The position numbers were made by a program, and so were the translations under genes. From positions 62,001-126,000 of the forward strand of contig NZ_CP070369.1 of assembly GCF_016919705.1 (NCBI RefSeq): a stretch of DNA of 64,000 bases. Direction: 5' to 3'. Shown piece by piece: positions 7,946 to 18,430 of the stretch. A model generated the notes under the pieces. It was not told the DNA's origin and searched no databases. It saw only the letters and a list, made by a program, of their open reading frames with translations. This DNA comes from Paracoccus methylovorus. Its GTDB lineage: Bacteria > Pseudomonadota > Alphaproteobacteria > Rhodobacterales > Rhodobacteraceae. How positions within the stretch are numbered: position 1 is the first letter of the stretch; each line of letters starts with the position of its first letter.

Positions 7946-8766
7946 GCGATATTGCAGCCTCGGCCCGCACGGTTCTGGTGACCGGGGCCGGCGGGGGCAT
8001 CGGGCGCGGCATTTGCGAAGTGCTGGCCGAAGAGGCCCGCGCATCTGGCCGCCCGCTGCGGTTGGCGCTGCATGGCAGCCGGATCAGCCCGGCGCTGGAG
8101 TCGCTGGCCGCCGGGCTTTCCGGCCCCTTGGTCGAGGCCTGGGCCTTTGCCGCCGACCTGACCGACACGGATGCCGCCGCCGCGCTGGTCGGTGCGGTGA
8201 CGGGCTGGGCCGGGCGGCTTGATTGTCTGATCTCCAACGCCGGGCAATCGCGTCCCGGCAAGCTGGACAGCCTGAGCGATGCCGAATGGCAGCAGACGCT
8301 GGACCTGAACCTGCGGGCCACCTGGGTTCTTGCCCGTGCCGCGCGTGCCGCGCTGGGGGAAAGCCGGGGCAATATCGTTGCCGTCGCCTCGATGTCGGGG
8401 CTAAGCCCGCATCCCGGATATGGCGCCTATTCCACCGCCAAGGCCGGGCTGGTGATGCTGTGCCGACAGTTGGCGCAGGAATGGGCAGGGCAGGGGATCC
8501 GCGTCAATGCCGTTTGTCCCGGCATGATTCGCACGCCCCTGACCGAATCCGTCTATCAGGATGGGGAAACCCTGCGCCAGCGCGAGGCACTGGTGCCGCT
8601 GGGACGGATCGGCACGCCGCGCGATATTGCCAATGCGGTGGCGTTTCTGGCTGGCGAAAACGCCGGCTATATTACCGGCGTTGCGCTGCGGGTGGATGGC
8701 GGGATCTCGGACGGGATGCTGAACCTGATTCCCGGTCGCCCGGACAAGCCTGCTGCTGCCACATAG
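7942..8766 (+). CDS. short-chain dehydrogenase/reductase
   Basis: A classical SDR of 274 residues. The coenzyme loop is TGAGGGIG near residue 14, followed by an NAG motif (ISNAGQS), a catalytic serine in VASMSG, and YSTAK (Tyr163, Lys167 of the YxxxK pair counted from YGAYSTAK). The C-terminal CPGMIRTPL is typical of FabG-like enzymes. The ATG overlaps the stop of the preceding gene (ATGA), so the two oxidoreductases are translationally coupled. Its presumed role is one redox step on the compound brought in by the adjacent ABC importer. The specific substrate is unknown. Confidence 0.88.
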   Translation: MSDIAASARTVLVTGAGGGIGRGICEVLAEEARASGRPLRLALHGSRISPALESLAAGLSGPLVEAWAFAADLTDTDAAAALVGAVTGWAGRLDCLISNAGQSRPGKLDSLSDAEWQQTLDLNLRATWVLARAARAALGESRGNIVAVASMSGLSPHPGYGAYSTAKAGLVMLCRQLAQEWAGQGIRVNAVCPGMIRTPLTESVYQDGETLRQREALVPLGRIGTPRDIANAVAFLAGENAGYITGVALRVDGGISDGMLNLIPGRPDKPAAAT

Positions 8767-9101
8767 GCTGGATAAGGCGGGACTATTTGCTTGAAAGCCC
8801 GGCGTCGTTGGTGACGATACTGTATCGGACGGGAAGATGAGCTTTTTCTTCGCGCCGTCGGATGCCAAGCTCTTTCCGGCAAGCAATCTGCCAAAGGAGC
8901 GCGCGGCTCATTAGGTCTGCCGTCTGCGGCGGTCAGCGGAAAAGCCAAGCGTTGGTGGAGTCGTTGTCCGTTGCATCAGTATGGCAACAATCTGCGCAGT
9001 CGGTGTAGATCAGCTGCTTTTCCCCGTTGTGGCTTTTCCTCGTCCCCGTTCTCAATTACACCGCAGGCCCAAGGGACCACGCAGATGAGATCCGGAGCAG
9101 C
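8767..9101. other. 335-bp intergenic region, nothing recognised
   Basis: This gap separates the catabolic cluster from the polysaccharide region. No frame in it shows a recognisable protein, and no clear hairpin followed by a T-run is seen. It must hold the end of the upstream operon and the promoter of the glycosyltransferase gene, but I could not pick a convincing -35/-10 pair. A CGGAG ribosome site at its right end (9092-9096) sets the start of the next gene. Confidence 0.5.
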
Positions 9102-10721
9102 ATGACCAACATGACCGCAATCATCCCCGCTGGCGAGGAAACGGCCGAGCACATCGAGCGCGAGGTTTCAGAGATCATCTCTGTCTATTCCCGTCTTTTT
9201 CCCACGCAGGCGCTGAATTTCGTCTTTTACGAAGGCAAGGACCCGGTATGGAGCGCGCCTTCGGTCGTAGAGGGGCCCTTTACCTTTCACCCCGACCATA
9301 TAAATGCGCAGTTTCTGGGTCAGGTCGAACGTCCCGGCGCCCATCCCGGTGCGCCGACCGTGACCATCAGGGTGTCGATTCCCCGAAAACCCCTGCCCAC
9401 CGAACTGAAACAGACCGAAGCGCCATGGGTTCCGGTCAGAAAGCTGCGTGCGGTGCACCGGCTTGCGCCCTTGCTTTACGAAAAAATCCGCTATCAGGCA
9501 GAGATGCTGCGAAAGCAGCGCTCCCCCAAGCGCCACCCGCGATTCTCGCTTCCGCGCGGTGACGGGTCGGCCTTGTTTCCCAGCCTGCGGCAGTCGAACA
9601 GTGACAAACGCCCGGCGATCTTGATCGGGATGCACTGGTTGGAGGTGGGCGGTGCCGAAAAGCTGGGCTTCGATACGATTCAATGGGCGCTGGAGGCCGG
9701 GCTGCGCGTCTTTGTGGCGGCGGGAGTGCCCTCGATCCAGCGACTGGCGGACAAGCTGCCCGACTGCCCGGATGTGACCTTCCTGCGTCTGGACCGCTAT
9801 CTGCCGCACCATCTTTGGCCGCGCTATGTCGAAAACCTGATCCTCGCCGAGAATATCCAGCTGATCCATATCCATCACTGTCGGCCGCTTTATGAATCTC
9901 TGCCGCAGGTTCGGGCCAATCTGCCTTGGGTGAAGGTGATCGACAGCACCCATATCGTGGAATACGCCGATGGCGGCTTTCCGCGCATATCCGGGGTCTG
10001 GTCCAACTTTATCAATATTCACCATGTGATCAGCAAGGAGTTGGTCGATTACTACCGCGACAATTTCCACGTCATCGGCAAAGTAAGGCTGGGGCGCATG
10101 CTTGACCGGACCGATCATCAGGCCGGTTTGCCCGAACTCAACATGCAGCCCGGCAAGAAGCATTTGCAGGTGGCCTTTGTCGGGCGGCTCTATTACCAGA
10201 AACGCCCCGTGATCGTGGCCGAGGCGTTTCGTGCTCTGTCCATCTGGGCGAAACGCAACGATGTCGAACTGGCTGGAAAGATCGTGGGCGAGGGGCCCTT
10301 CCTCGATACCGTCAGGGGGCTGCTGCGGCGCTATGGCCTTGCTGACCGGGTCGAGCTTTTGCCCGCCAACTCTCCGGTGCCCGACATCTTGCGGCAATCC
10401 GATATCCTACTGCTGCCTTCGAATAACGAAGGACTGGCGCTCGTCTGCTATGAGGCAGTGGAACAGGGCTGCATTCCGATCTCGACCGATGTTGGCTCGC
10501 AAGCCGAGATCGTTCCCCCCGACCTGTTGGTGCCGTTGGCGCCCCACGCCTGCGTCAAAGGGATCGTCGGGGCGGTGGATCGCCTCTGGCGCGACGCCGA
10601 TTTCCTGTCCCGCCAACGCGAGGCGTTGGTCAGCTCGTGGTCCGCGATAATGAGTGAACCTACCGCAAGGGAAATACTGATGCCCGTTTACCAAGAGGCT
10701 GCGGCGGGCGTGCTGGAGTAG
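9102..10721 (+). CDS. glycosyltransferase, GT-B fold (GT4 family-like)
   Basis: 539 residues from ATG 9102 (ribosome site CGGAG five bases upstream). The last 250 residues form a GT4-type donor domain: VAFVGRLYYQKRP, a KIVGEGP strand, LPSNNEG and the E-x7-E pair at Glu443 and Glu451. The middle has a second Rossmann domain starting at GMHWLEVGGAEK, the usual acceptor-side opening of GT4 enzymes. The first 170 residues are charged and unfamiliar, perhaps a scaffold or polymer-handling extension. It likely transfers a sugar in the cytoplasm during surface-polysaccharide assembly, next to a galactofuranosyltransferase-like gene. Confidence 0.87.
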   Translation: MTNMTAIIPAGEETAEHIEREVSEIISVYSRLFPTQALNFVFYEGKDPVWSAPSVVEGPFTFHPDHINAQFLGQVERPGAHPGAPTVTIRVSIPRKPLPTELKQTEAPWVPVRKLRAVHRLAPLLYEKIRYQAEMLRKQRSPKRHPRFSLPRGDGSALFPSLRQSNSDKRPAILIGMHWLEVGGAEKLGFDTIQWALEAGLRVFVAAGVPSIQRLADKLPDCPDVTFLRLDRYLPHHLWPRYVENLILAENIQLIHIHHCRPLYESLPQVRANLPWVKVIDSTHIVEYADGGFPRISGVWSNFINIHHVISKELVDYYRDNFHVIGKVRLGRMLDRTDHQAGLPELNMQPGKKHLQVAFVGRLYYQKRPVIVAEAFRALSIWAKRNDVELAGKIVGEGPFLDTVRGLLRRYGLADRVELLPANSPVPDILRQSDILLLPSNNEGLALVCYEAVEQGCIPISTDVGSQAEIVPPDLLVPLAPHACVKGIVGAVDRLWRDADFLSRQREALVSSWSAIMSEPTAREILMPVYQEAAAGVLE

Positions 10722-10730
10722 TTTTTCAAA

Positions 10731-11630
10731 ATGAATGTTTTAAGCAAGACGGCCGCGGTGATCGTAACGTTCAATCGCTCGGCCAAACTGGTGAAAGTGC
10801 TGGATGCGCTTGACGCCCAGACGCGGCGGCCCGAGGTCATTCTGGTGGTGGACAATGCATCGACCGATGACACGCAAGAGGTGATTGAAGCCCGGGCGCG
10901 CACCGATCTGAGCATCCGCTATCTGCGGCTGCCCAAAAACGTGGGCGGTGCCGGTGGCTTTCATGAGGGCATCAAGGCGGCGTATGCGCTGGGGGCGCAT
11001 TACTTCTGGGTTTCCGACGATGACGCCTATCCCGAACCCGACGCCATCGAGCGGCTGATCCATGCCATCAACGCGTTTCAGGCGCGCAATGAATGGCGCC
11101 CCAGCTTTGCCTGTTCGCGGGTGGAATGGATTGACGGCACCATGTGCGAGATGAACACGCCGCGCCCTGTCTGGGATTGGCCGCGTTTCCTACAACCCGA
11201 CGCGGGCTGGGCATTGGTCGATTCCGCCTCGTTCGTGTCGATCCTAATCCCGCGTTGGGCGGTCGGGGAACACGGCCTGCCGATCGCGGATTACTTCATC
11301 TGGTTCGACGATGCGGAATATACTCGGCGGCTGTCGCGGTCCTATCCGGGGATCTATTGTCCCGAAAGCCGGGTGATCCACGATACGCCCGACAACCGGG
11401 GGGTGAATTTCGGGCTGGTGGATGAAAAAAGCCTGTGGAAGTTCAAATACGGCGCCCGCAACGAAACCTCCTGGCGTCGACGCGAGGCCGGCATCATGGG
11501 AGTGCTGGCCTATACTTATGGCGTGCATCGGCAAATGAAGGGCGGTAATGTGCCTTGGAGGCTGCGGCGACAGATTTTCCGTGCGATTGGCGGGGGGATG
11601 ATGTTTGCACCCAAGATTGTAAAAGTTTAG
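10731..11630 (+). CDS. GT2 glycosyltransferase, galactofuranosyl/rhamnosyltransferase-like
   Basis: 299 residues with a GT-A fold. It opens with AAVIVTFNR, followed by VVDNASTDDT and then NVGGAGGFHEG, a pattern seen in GlfT1-like galactofuranosyl- and rhamnosyltransferases. The metal-binding motif is a DDD triplet in WVSDDDAYPEP. WFDDAEYTRR further on fits the acceptor/catalytic-base region. UDP-galactopyranose mutase is encoded 1.1 kb downstream on the other strand, so UDP-galactofuranose is a plausible donor. The upstream glycosyltransferase ends 9 bases before this start. Donor identity is inference. Confidence 0.85.
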   Translation: MNVLSKTAAVIVTFNRSAKLVKVLDALDAQTRRPEVILVVDNASTDDTQEVIEARARTDLSIRYLRLPKNVGGAGGFHEGIKAAYALGAHYFWVSDDDAYPEPDAIERLIHAINAFQARNEWRPSFACSRVEWIDGTMCEMNTPRPVWDWPRFLQPDAGWALVDSASFVSILIPRWAVGEHGLPIADYFIWFDDAEYTRRLSRSYPGIYCPESRVIHDTPDNRGVNFGLVDEKSLWKFKYGARNETSWRRREAGIMGVLAYTYGVHRQMKGGNVPWRLRRQIFRAIGGGMMFAPKIVKV

Positions 11631-11669
11631 ATCTAGGCAATTCAGAAACAAGCAGTACGCGACAAAGAC

Positions 11670-12650
11670 ATGCAAAAGCTCTACCTGCACATCGGCACCC
11701 ATAAGACTGCAACCACTTGGCTTCAGCATTATCTTGGGAAAAACAGCGATAAATTGAACGATCTCGGGTTCTATTATCCTTTGACTGGCCGAGTTACTCA
11801 GGCGCAGCATCGCTTGGGGCAGGCGATCTTTATGCGGACGAACCCCAAGGCGGTTCTCGATCAGATCCCTATTTGGGAACGGTTTAAACGAGAGATCGAG
11901 CGGACCCGGTATGATAATATAGTGATCAGCTCGGAAGAATTCGAATGGGTTATGCATCCGAAACTGATTCGGGAGTTTCTTCCGAATGTCTCTATTCATA
12001 CGATTATTTATTTGCGTCGCCAGGACGACTATTTGGAATCCCTTTATGGTCAGCAGATCCGAGATTATCACCCGCGTCTGACCAAGACAGTAAATCAATA
12101 TATCGCTGAGAATAATCTTAGTTTCCTGAATTATCAAAACCTCTTGCGAAGATGGGAGGAGGCCAGTGATGATGTCACGGTGCGCGTTTTCGATAAACGG
12201 ACTATGGAAGGCGGCGATATAGGTGAGGATTTCTTGAAGTGCTTAGGAATTGAATCCATAGAGGGCTTTGAGCCGCCTCAAGCTGCAGTGATAAATCATA
12301 AAGCCAGCTTAGATATGGAAGCGCTCGAATTCATACGTCAATGCAATAGACTTAAACTGACCGCCGTCCAGCATGATCAGCTGGTCGCAAGAATGATACG
12401 TTTTAATAAGGTGATTGAAGCGGTGAGTGAAAAGAGCAACCGGCGCCTGCTGGATTTCGAATCCAGGAAGCTTCTCATGGAGAAGTATAAAAGCGAAAAT
12501 TCAGCTATTGCGAAGAAATATCCCAATGCTTCACAGTGGGGTGAGCTTTTTGCGCCAATCGGGCCTGATGTGCAGGTTTTTAAGCAATCCGAGGCTTTCA
12601 ATCAGCTTGATATTATTATGAAGGCCAGCAGCCTCATAAAGCTTGATTAA
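11670..12650 (+). CDS. sulfotransferase-like protein
   Basis: 326 residues that begin LYLHIGTHKTATTWLQ, which matches the PAPS 5'-phosphosulfate loop of sulfotransferase-family proteins (HxGxxKxxTT). A segment YDNIVISSEEF and the YLRRQDDYLESLY region fit the 3'-phosphate site (an Arg followed by Ser/Asp). It probably adds sulfate to a polysaccharide or lipid. The gene is markedly AT-richer than the flanking glycosyltransferases, pointing to a separate acquisition. The ribosome site is weak (no GGAG). The last ~100 residues are helical and not recognisable. Confidence 0.75.
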   Translation: MQKLYLHIGTHKTATTWLQHYLGKNSDKLNDLGFYYPLTGRVTQAQHRLGQAIFMRTNPKAVLDQIPIWERFKREIERTRYDNIVISSEEFEWVMHPKLIREFLPNVSIHTIIYLRRQDDYLESLYGQQIRDYHPRLTKTVNQYIAENNLSFLNYQNLLRRWEEASDDVTVRVFDKRTMEGGDIGEDFLKCLGIESIEGFEPPQAAVINHKASLDMEALEFIRQCNRLKLTAVQHDQLVARMIRFNKVIEAVSEKSNRRLLDFESRKLLMEKYKSENSAIAKKYPNASQWGELFAPIGPDVQVFKQSEAFNQLDIIMKASSLIKLD

Positions 12651-12671
12651 GCTGCACTTAGTTTATAACGT

Positions 12672-12700
12672 GTCCTGCAAATTTGATCGCGTCCTGCAAA
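12672..12700. repeat. direct repeat GTCCTGCAAA, 19-bp period, possible transposon-end remnant
   Basis: GTCCTGCAAA occurs at 12672-12681 and again at 12691-12700. The first copy begins TGTCC. Spaced repeats starting with TGT are the layout of terminal transposase-binding sites in Tn7/Tn5053/Tn552-type elements. No transposase gene or second end is seen, so this would be a relic. It lies exactly between the AT-rich sulfotransferase gene and the convergent glf gene. Confidence 0.35.
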
Positions 12701-12731
12701 GTCAAGTTTGAAAGGTGTTAAATTTTGCCCC

Positions 12732-14341
<1,610 letters not shown>

Positions 14342-15757
14342 ATGTCCAAACAATTTGCCTCTATCCTCGTTGCGTCTGAAGACTACGCTGAGGTCAGTGC
14401 CTTGGCGCTGCCCGTTCCGCTGATCGTCGCATCGGGCGAGCCGGGAAATGTGGAGTTCAGTGACGACCAAGGAAAGCCTCTGCCGCTGGATCAAGTGGCG
14501 TTGCGCGTTATCGGGCGCCTGCCCTTGTCGCGCGGCGGCAAGAACCATCTGGCACAACTGGTCGATCTATGGCGCAGCAAGCTGGATACCGACGCACCGG
14601 CCGAGATCCCTCACGAGATGGTAGGCATGCCGGATAGTCGCGCTAAAGTGCTGGAATGGCTGGTGTTGCAGTTGACCAAGGCCCAGCAGCAGGGTGCGCA
14701 GCGGTCAACCCGCTTCATGCGTGAGCTGGGCCTGCTGCGTCAGCAGCATGAAGAGATCCAGGCCAGTTTCCAGAACCTGGAGCAATTCGTCTATCGTCAC
14801 GGGCCGCAGCAGCGCAAACTGGAAACCACGCTGTCGCCGGTGTCGGGCCAGTTGCCGATCACCCTGCGCAATGGTTCACGGCTGGTGCAGCGCTTGCCGG
14901 GTTCAAGCGTCGGACTAAGCGATATCGCGATCCAGATCAGCAATGAGACACCACCTGCCCAAGGGGTGCTCAGCGTCAGCCTGCTGAGCCCCGATACCAA
15001 CGAAACCCTGGCGATCTGGGAGGTCCAGGCCGCCCGCTTGACCCAGGGCTGGCTGCGTTTTTCGCTGGATCGCGCCTTGGGACCGGACACGATCAGCTTG
15101 ATGCTGAATGTCGCCTATCAGGGCAGGGATACCGTCAGGCTGGCTAGCGCTGTCCAGCACCCCGAGCCGCGATTCCATCCCGATGTCGACGGCCAATCCA
15201 TCGAAACCCTGCCCGCGCTGCAGATCTGGCGCTGGATTGCCGGAGCGAGAGCGCCGATTTCCGCGAATGCCTTTCTTCAAGTGGGCGGCAAGAACCGTTT
15301 GCGCCGCGTTGAGCGGGACATGCTGGCAACCGCGATCAACCTGGACACGCTGAACGATACTGTGCCTCTGTTCCAGTCCGGGGATGCGCTGCTGGTTCAT
15401 GTGGCGCCAGCCCATACCGCCTGTGGAATTCTGGCCGGCCTTGCCCTGCCTGGAGTGCAGCAGGTCTTTGCCACGCTCCAGACCCGTCACGCCGAAGCGC
15501 CCAGAGTCGAATATCAGCTTGCCCTGCTGCCCCAGAAACAACGCCCGCACCACCCTGGCCGCTTGCCCGCGTTCGACCCGGCCCTGAGTTCGGGCTGGAT
15601 CAGCCTGCAACCCGAGGAAGAGGGTCAGGCGCATGTCCTGCTGCCCAGGCCGCTGGACAGCTTGCATGACATCTATCTGATGACACGCCTGCCGCGGGGG
15701 ATGTCCAGCAACCATTACGGCTGGTCTACCTTCTCGAACATCTGCCTGCAGTTCTAA
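14342..15757 (+). CDS. uncharacterised protein of the polysaccharide region (possibly the DUF6212 type)
   Basis: 471 residues with no enzyme motif that I recognise and no signal peptide. Residues about 115-150 (RSTRFMRELGLLRQQHEEIQ onwards) look like a helical coiled coil. The rest seems beta-rich, with two possible jelly-roll-like regions and a closing PRGMSSNHYGWSTFSN. From memory it resembles a Rhodobacterales family labelled DUF6212, but I cannot verify that. It ends 12 bases before a giant glycosyltransferase gene that has a strong ribosome site, so the two probably share a transcript. A carbohydrate-binding or assembly role is a guess from context. Confidence 0.7.
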   Translation: MSKQFASILVASEDYAEVSALALPVPLIVASGEPGNVEFSDDQGKPLPLDQVALRVIGRLPLSRGGKNHLAQLVDLWRSKLDTDAPAEIPHEMVGMPDSRAKVLEWLVLQLTKAQQQGAQRSTRFMRELGLLRQQHEEIQASFQNLEQFVYRHGPQQRKLETTLSPVSGQLPITLRNGSRLVQRLPGSSVGLSDIAIQISNETPPAQGVLSVSLLSPDTNETLAIWEVQAARLTQGWLRFSLDRALGPDTISLMLNVAYQGRDTVRLASAVQHPEPRFHPDVDGQSIETLPALQIWRWIAGARAPISANAFLQVGGKNRLRRVERDMLATAINLDTLNDTVPLFQSGDALLVHVAPAHTACGILAGLALPGVQQVFATLQTRHAEAPRVEYQLALLPQKQRPHHPGRLPAFDPALSSGWISLQPEEEGQAHVLLPRPLDSLHDIYLMTRLPRGMSSNHYGWSTFSNICLQF

Positions 15758-15769
15758 GGAGGGAAAAGG

Positions 15770-18430
15770 ATGCAACACGCCCTTCTGCGACCTGAGGATA
15801 TGCAATCCACTCCCGTCCAGACGCCTCGGCTGGCGGTGGTGGTTCCCATTTACCGCCATTCGGTGCTGCTGGCCGAGGCGATCGAAAGCGTTCTGGCGCA
15901 GCGCGCCGGCTTTCCCATCCAGTTGGTTCTGGTCAACGACGGCTGCCCGCACCGCGAAACCGATCTGGTCTGCCGGGAATATGCGCTCAGCTATCCCGAG
16001 CGCATAACATATCTGCGCAAGCCCAATGGCGGGCTTAGCGATGCCCGCAACCATGGCATCCGCCATGCGCTGGCAACCTGGCCGTCGGTCGAGGCGATCT
16101 ATATGCTGGATGCCGACAACCGCCTGCGCCCAGATGCCATGGCCAATGCGATGGCGGCGTTGGAGCAATATCCCGATGCTGGCTGGATCTATCCCAATAT
16201 CGACATGTTCGGCCTTAGCTGGGCTGGCGATTACGGTGGCGACTATTCGCTGCTGATTCATACGGTGATGAATGTCTGCGAGGCTGGCAGTCTGATCCGG
16301 CGCGATGTCTTCGACGCAGGCGTCTATTTCGATACCTCGTTCAAATCCGGGTTCGAGGACTGGGATTTCTTCCTGACCGCTGCCGAGGCTGGATTCCGTG
16401 GCCGCAACATCGACAACTTCGGCTTTCTCTATCGCAAGCGGGCCGAAAGCATGCTTGCCGATTCCGAACGCGACGCAGAAGCGATCCGCAGCGAGATGCG
16501 CAAGAAGCACAAGAACCTCTTCAGCCCGCGCGGCCTGCTGGAACTGGAGCAGAACGAGGCACCGCGCTATGCCATTTTCCTGACGGATCGCAACGAAGTC
16601 CTGTTGACCGTCGATCCTGACGCCTCTGACGTGCGCTGCCTGTCGGCTGCTGAATTCGAGCAGCTTTGGTGGCGGACGCAGACCGACAACAGCCAGCATC
16701 AGATGCCCCCGATTCTGGTGATGACGCATTCCGCGGTGCTGGAACAACTGCGCCGTGCGCGCATGCTGCACGGGGTGTTGTGGACGATGGAACGACGCCT
16801 GACCCGGCATTGTTTCACGGCGCTGGAGATCGAACCGCGCGAAGCCGAGCGTATCCGTTGGAGCGAACAAGAGGCTCAGGGCTCGGCCGAATTCCATCCG
16901 GCCATGCTGATGGTCCGACCCGGAACGCTTGCGGCCATTGTCCGCGACAGTTCGATTTCCTGGGCCACGGGAATCGCCGCGCGTCCCTGTTCTGTGCCCG
17001 CCACGCTGATCCAGTTGCAATTGCCCGAGGCGCTTTTTTCCGCCGGGGAAGAGTTTTACGCTTCGGCCGCACATGATTTTGTCGCGCTTGCCGCGCGCTA
17101 TCACGCGTCACCCAACCGCGGTGCGCTGGCTTATAACTGGGACTGGCGCAACCCGGATATTCCGTGGCGCGCCCGCACGCATGAAATCAGCCGCGTGCCG
17201 ACCAAGGCGGATGCCGCCTATCCGCGTGTTGCCAGGGACGGGCGCGATGTTGGCTTTGTCCTACCCCTTGTTGAGTTCGGCGGCGTCGAGCGTGTCGCGC
17301 TGAACACCGCGCTGGCGATGAAACAGGCGGGTTGGCGGCCGCACCTGTTCGTGCTTGAGGCGCGGAATTGCCAGTTCAGCGCTGAATGGCGCGACACGTT
17401 CGACAGCGTCACCTTTCTGGCCGACCCGCATTTCGCAACCTGGGGTCCGGCGAATTCCAACTATCTGGGAACGGATGTTCCTGACTGGTCGCGCTTTGGC
17501 GACCAGCGGCAGGCTACAGCAATGCTGTCTTGGCTGGATGCCGTCATCAACTTTCACGGCGGGGCGATCTCGGGCGTGATGGGACGGCTGAAGCGTTTCG
17601 GCGTCAAGACCGCATTGTCGCTGCATCTCAGCGACCAAAGCCCGTTCAAACGGTTGGTGGGCAACACCTATCTGGGGCTGGCCTTCGAGCACGCCTATGA
17701 CGTGATTCTGCCCTGTTCCGAGCAATTGGGCGACTGGTGTCATGGCATGGGTATTCCTGCCGACAAGATCGTGCCGCTGTTGAACGCGCCCAGCTTTGAC
17801 CTGCCGGAAGGGGCCGAGGCCCGGATCGACGCCCGCCGCGCGACGCGGTCGCCTCAGGACCCGCTGCGGGTCATGTATCTGGGACGGCTCGACCACCAGA
17901 AAGGGGTCGAGCGTCTGATTTCGATCGTCGAGACGGCACAGGCGACACGTCTGCCCATCGAGTGGCGCCTGATCGGCAAGGCCGTACTTGGCGATAGCGC
18001 ATTGGAGCTCCCGCCTCATATCAGCGGCCTTCTGGAACCGCCGCTGACCACGCCAGAGGATCTGGCTGAAGCCTTTGAATGGGCCGACGTCTTCATCCTT
18101 CCATCCTATTACGAAGGGTTGCCGCTGACCATTCTTGAGGCGATGCGGTCGGGCGTTATCCCGATTGCGACGGATGCAGGGGCCGTGATCGAGGTCGTGC
18201 GTCAATGGGAAAACGGTGTCGTTCTGTCCCAGGCCGAGACCGTTGCCGAGGCGCTGTCAGCGCTGTCGCGGCTGGTTGGCGATTCTGAACTGGTCCAGCG
18301 TCTGTCAGCCCGTGCGCGCACCGACATGCAGGGACGCGACTGGAACAGCGCCGTGGCACCGCTAATCCTGCGTCTGGATGCCATGCATGCCGCTGACAAA
18401 AACGAAAAACTAAAAAAGGAAAAGCAATGA
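15770..18430 (+). CDS. bifunctional glycosyltransferase: N-terminal GT2 and C-terminal GT4 domains
   Basis: 886 residues, translated from a strong site AAGGAGGG. The GT2 domain (about 15-270) has LAVVVPIYRH, LVLVNDGCPH, the NGGLSDARN acceptor loop and the metal site MLDADNR. FEDWDFFLTAAE supplies the ED-type base. A ~200-residue linker follows. The GT4 domain (about 490-870) starts VGFVLPLVEFGGVERV and has MYLGRLDHQKGV, LPSYYEGLPLTILE with the E-x7-E pair, and IATDAGAV. One protein could therefore add two successive sugars to a repeat unit. The stop overlaps the next start by ATGA. Confidence 0.9.
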   Translation: MQHALLRPEDMQSTPVQTPRLAVVVPIYRHSVLLAEAIESVLAQRAGFPIQLVLVNDGCPHRETDLVCREYALSYPERITYLRKPNGGLSDARNHGIRHALATWPSVEAIYMLDADNRLRPDAMANAMAALEQYPDAGWIYPNIDMFGLSWAGDYGGDYSLLIHTVMNVCEAGSLIRRDVFDAGVYFDTSFKSGFEDWDFFLTAAEAGFRGRNIDNFGFLYRKRAESMLADSERDAEAIRSEMRKKHKNLFSPRGLLELEQNEAPRYAIFLTDRNEVLLTVDPDASDVRCLSAAEFEQLWWRTQTDNSQHQMPPILVMTHSAVLEQLRRARMLHGVLWTMERRLTRHCFTALEIEPREAERIRWSEQEAQGSAEFHPAMLMVRPGTLAAIVRDSSISWATGIAARPCSVPATLIQLQLPEALFSAGEEFYASAAHDFVALAARYHASPNRGALAYNWDWRNPDIPWRARTHEISRVPTKADAAYPRVARDGRDVGFVLPLVEFGGVERVALNTALAMKQAGWRPHLFVLEARNCQFSAEWRDTFDSVTFLADPHFATWGPANSNYLGTDVPDWSRFGDQRQATAMLSWLDAVINFHGGAISGVMGRLKRFGVKTALSLHLSDQSPFKRLVGNTYLGLAFEHAYDVILPCSEQLGDWCHGMGIPADKIVPLLNAPSFDLPEGAEARIDARRATRSPQDPLRVMYLGRLDHQKGVERLISIVETAQATRLPIEWRLIGKAVLGDSALELPPHISGLLEPPLTTPEDLAEAFEWADVFILPSYYEGLPLTILEAMRSGVIPIATDAGAVIEVVRQWENGVVLSQAETVAEALSALSRLVGDSELVQRLSARARTDMQGRDWNSAVAPLILRLDAMHAADKNEKLKKEKQ

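Noticed and set aside
14915..17104. A 729-residue open frame on the minus strand
   Set aside because: It is antisense to the 14342 and 15770 genes, which have strong motifs and ribosome sites; the antisense has no recognisable domain.
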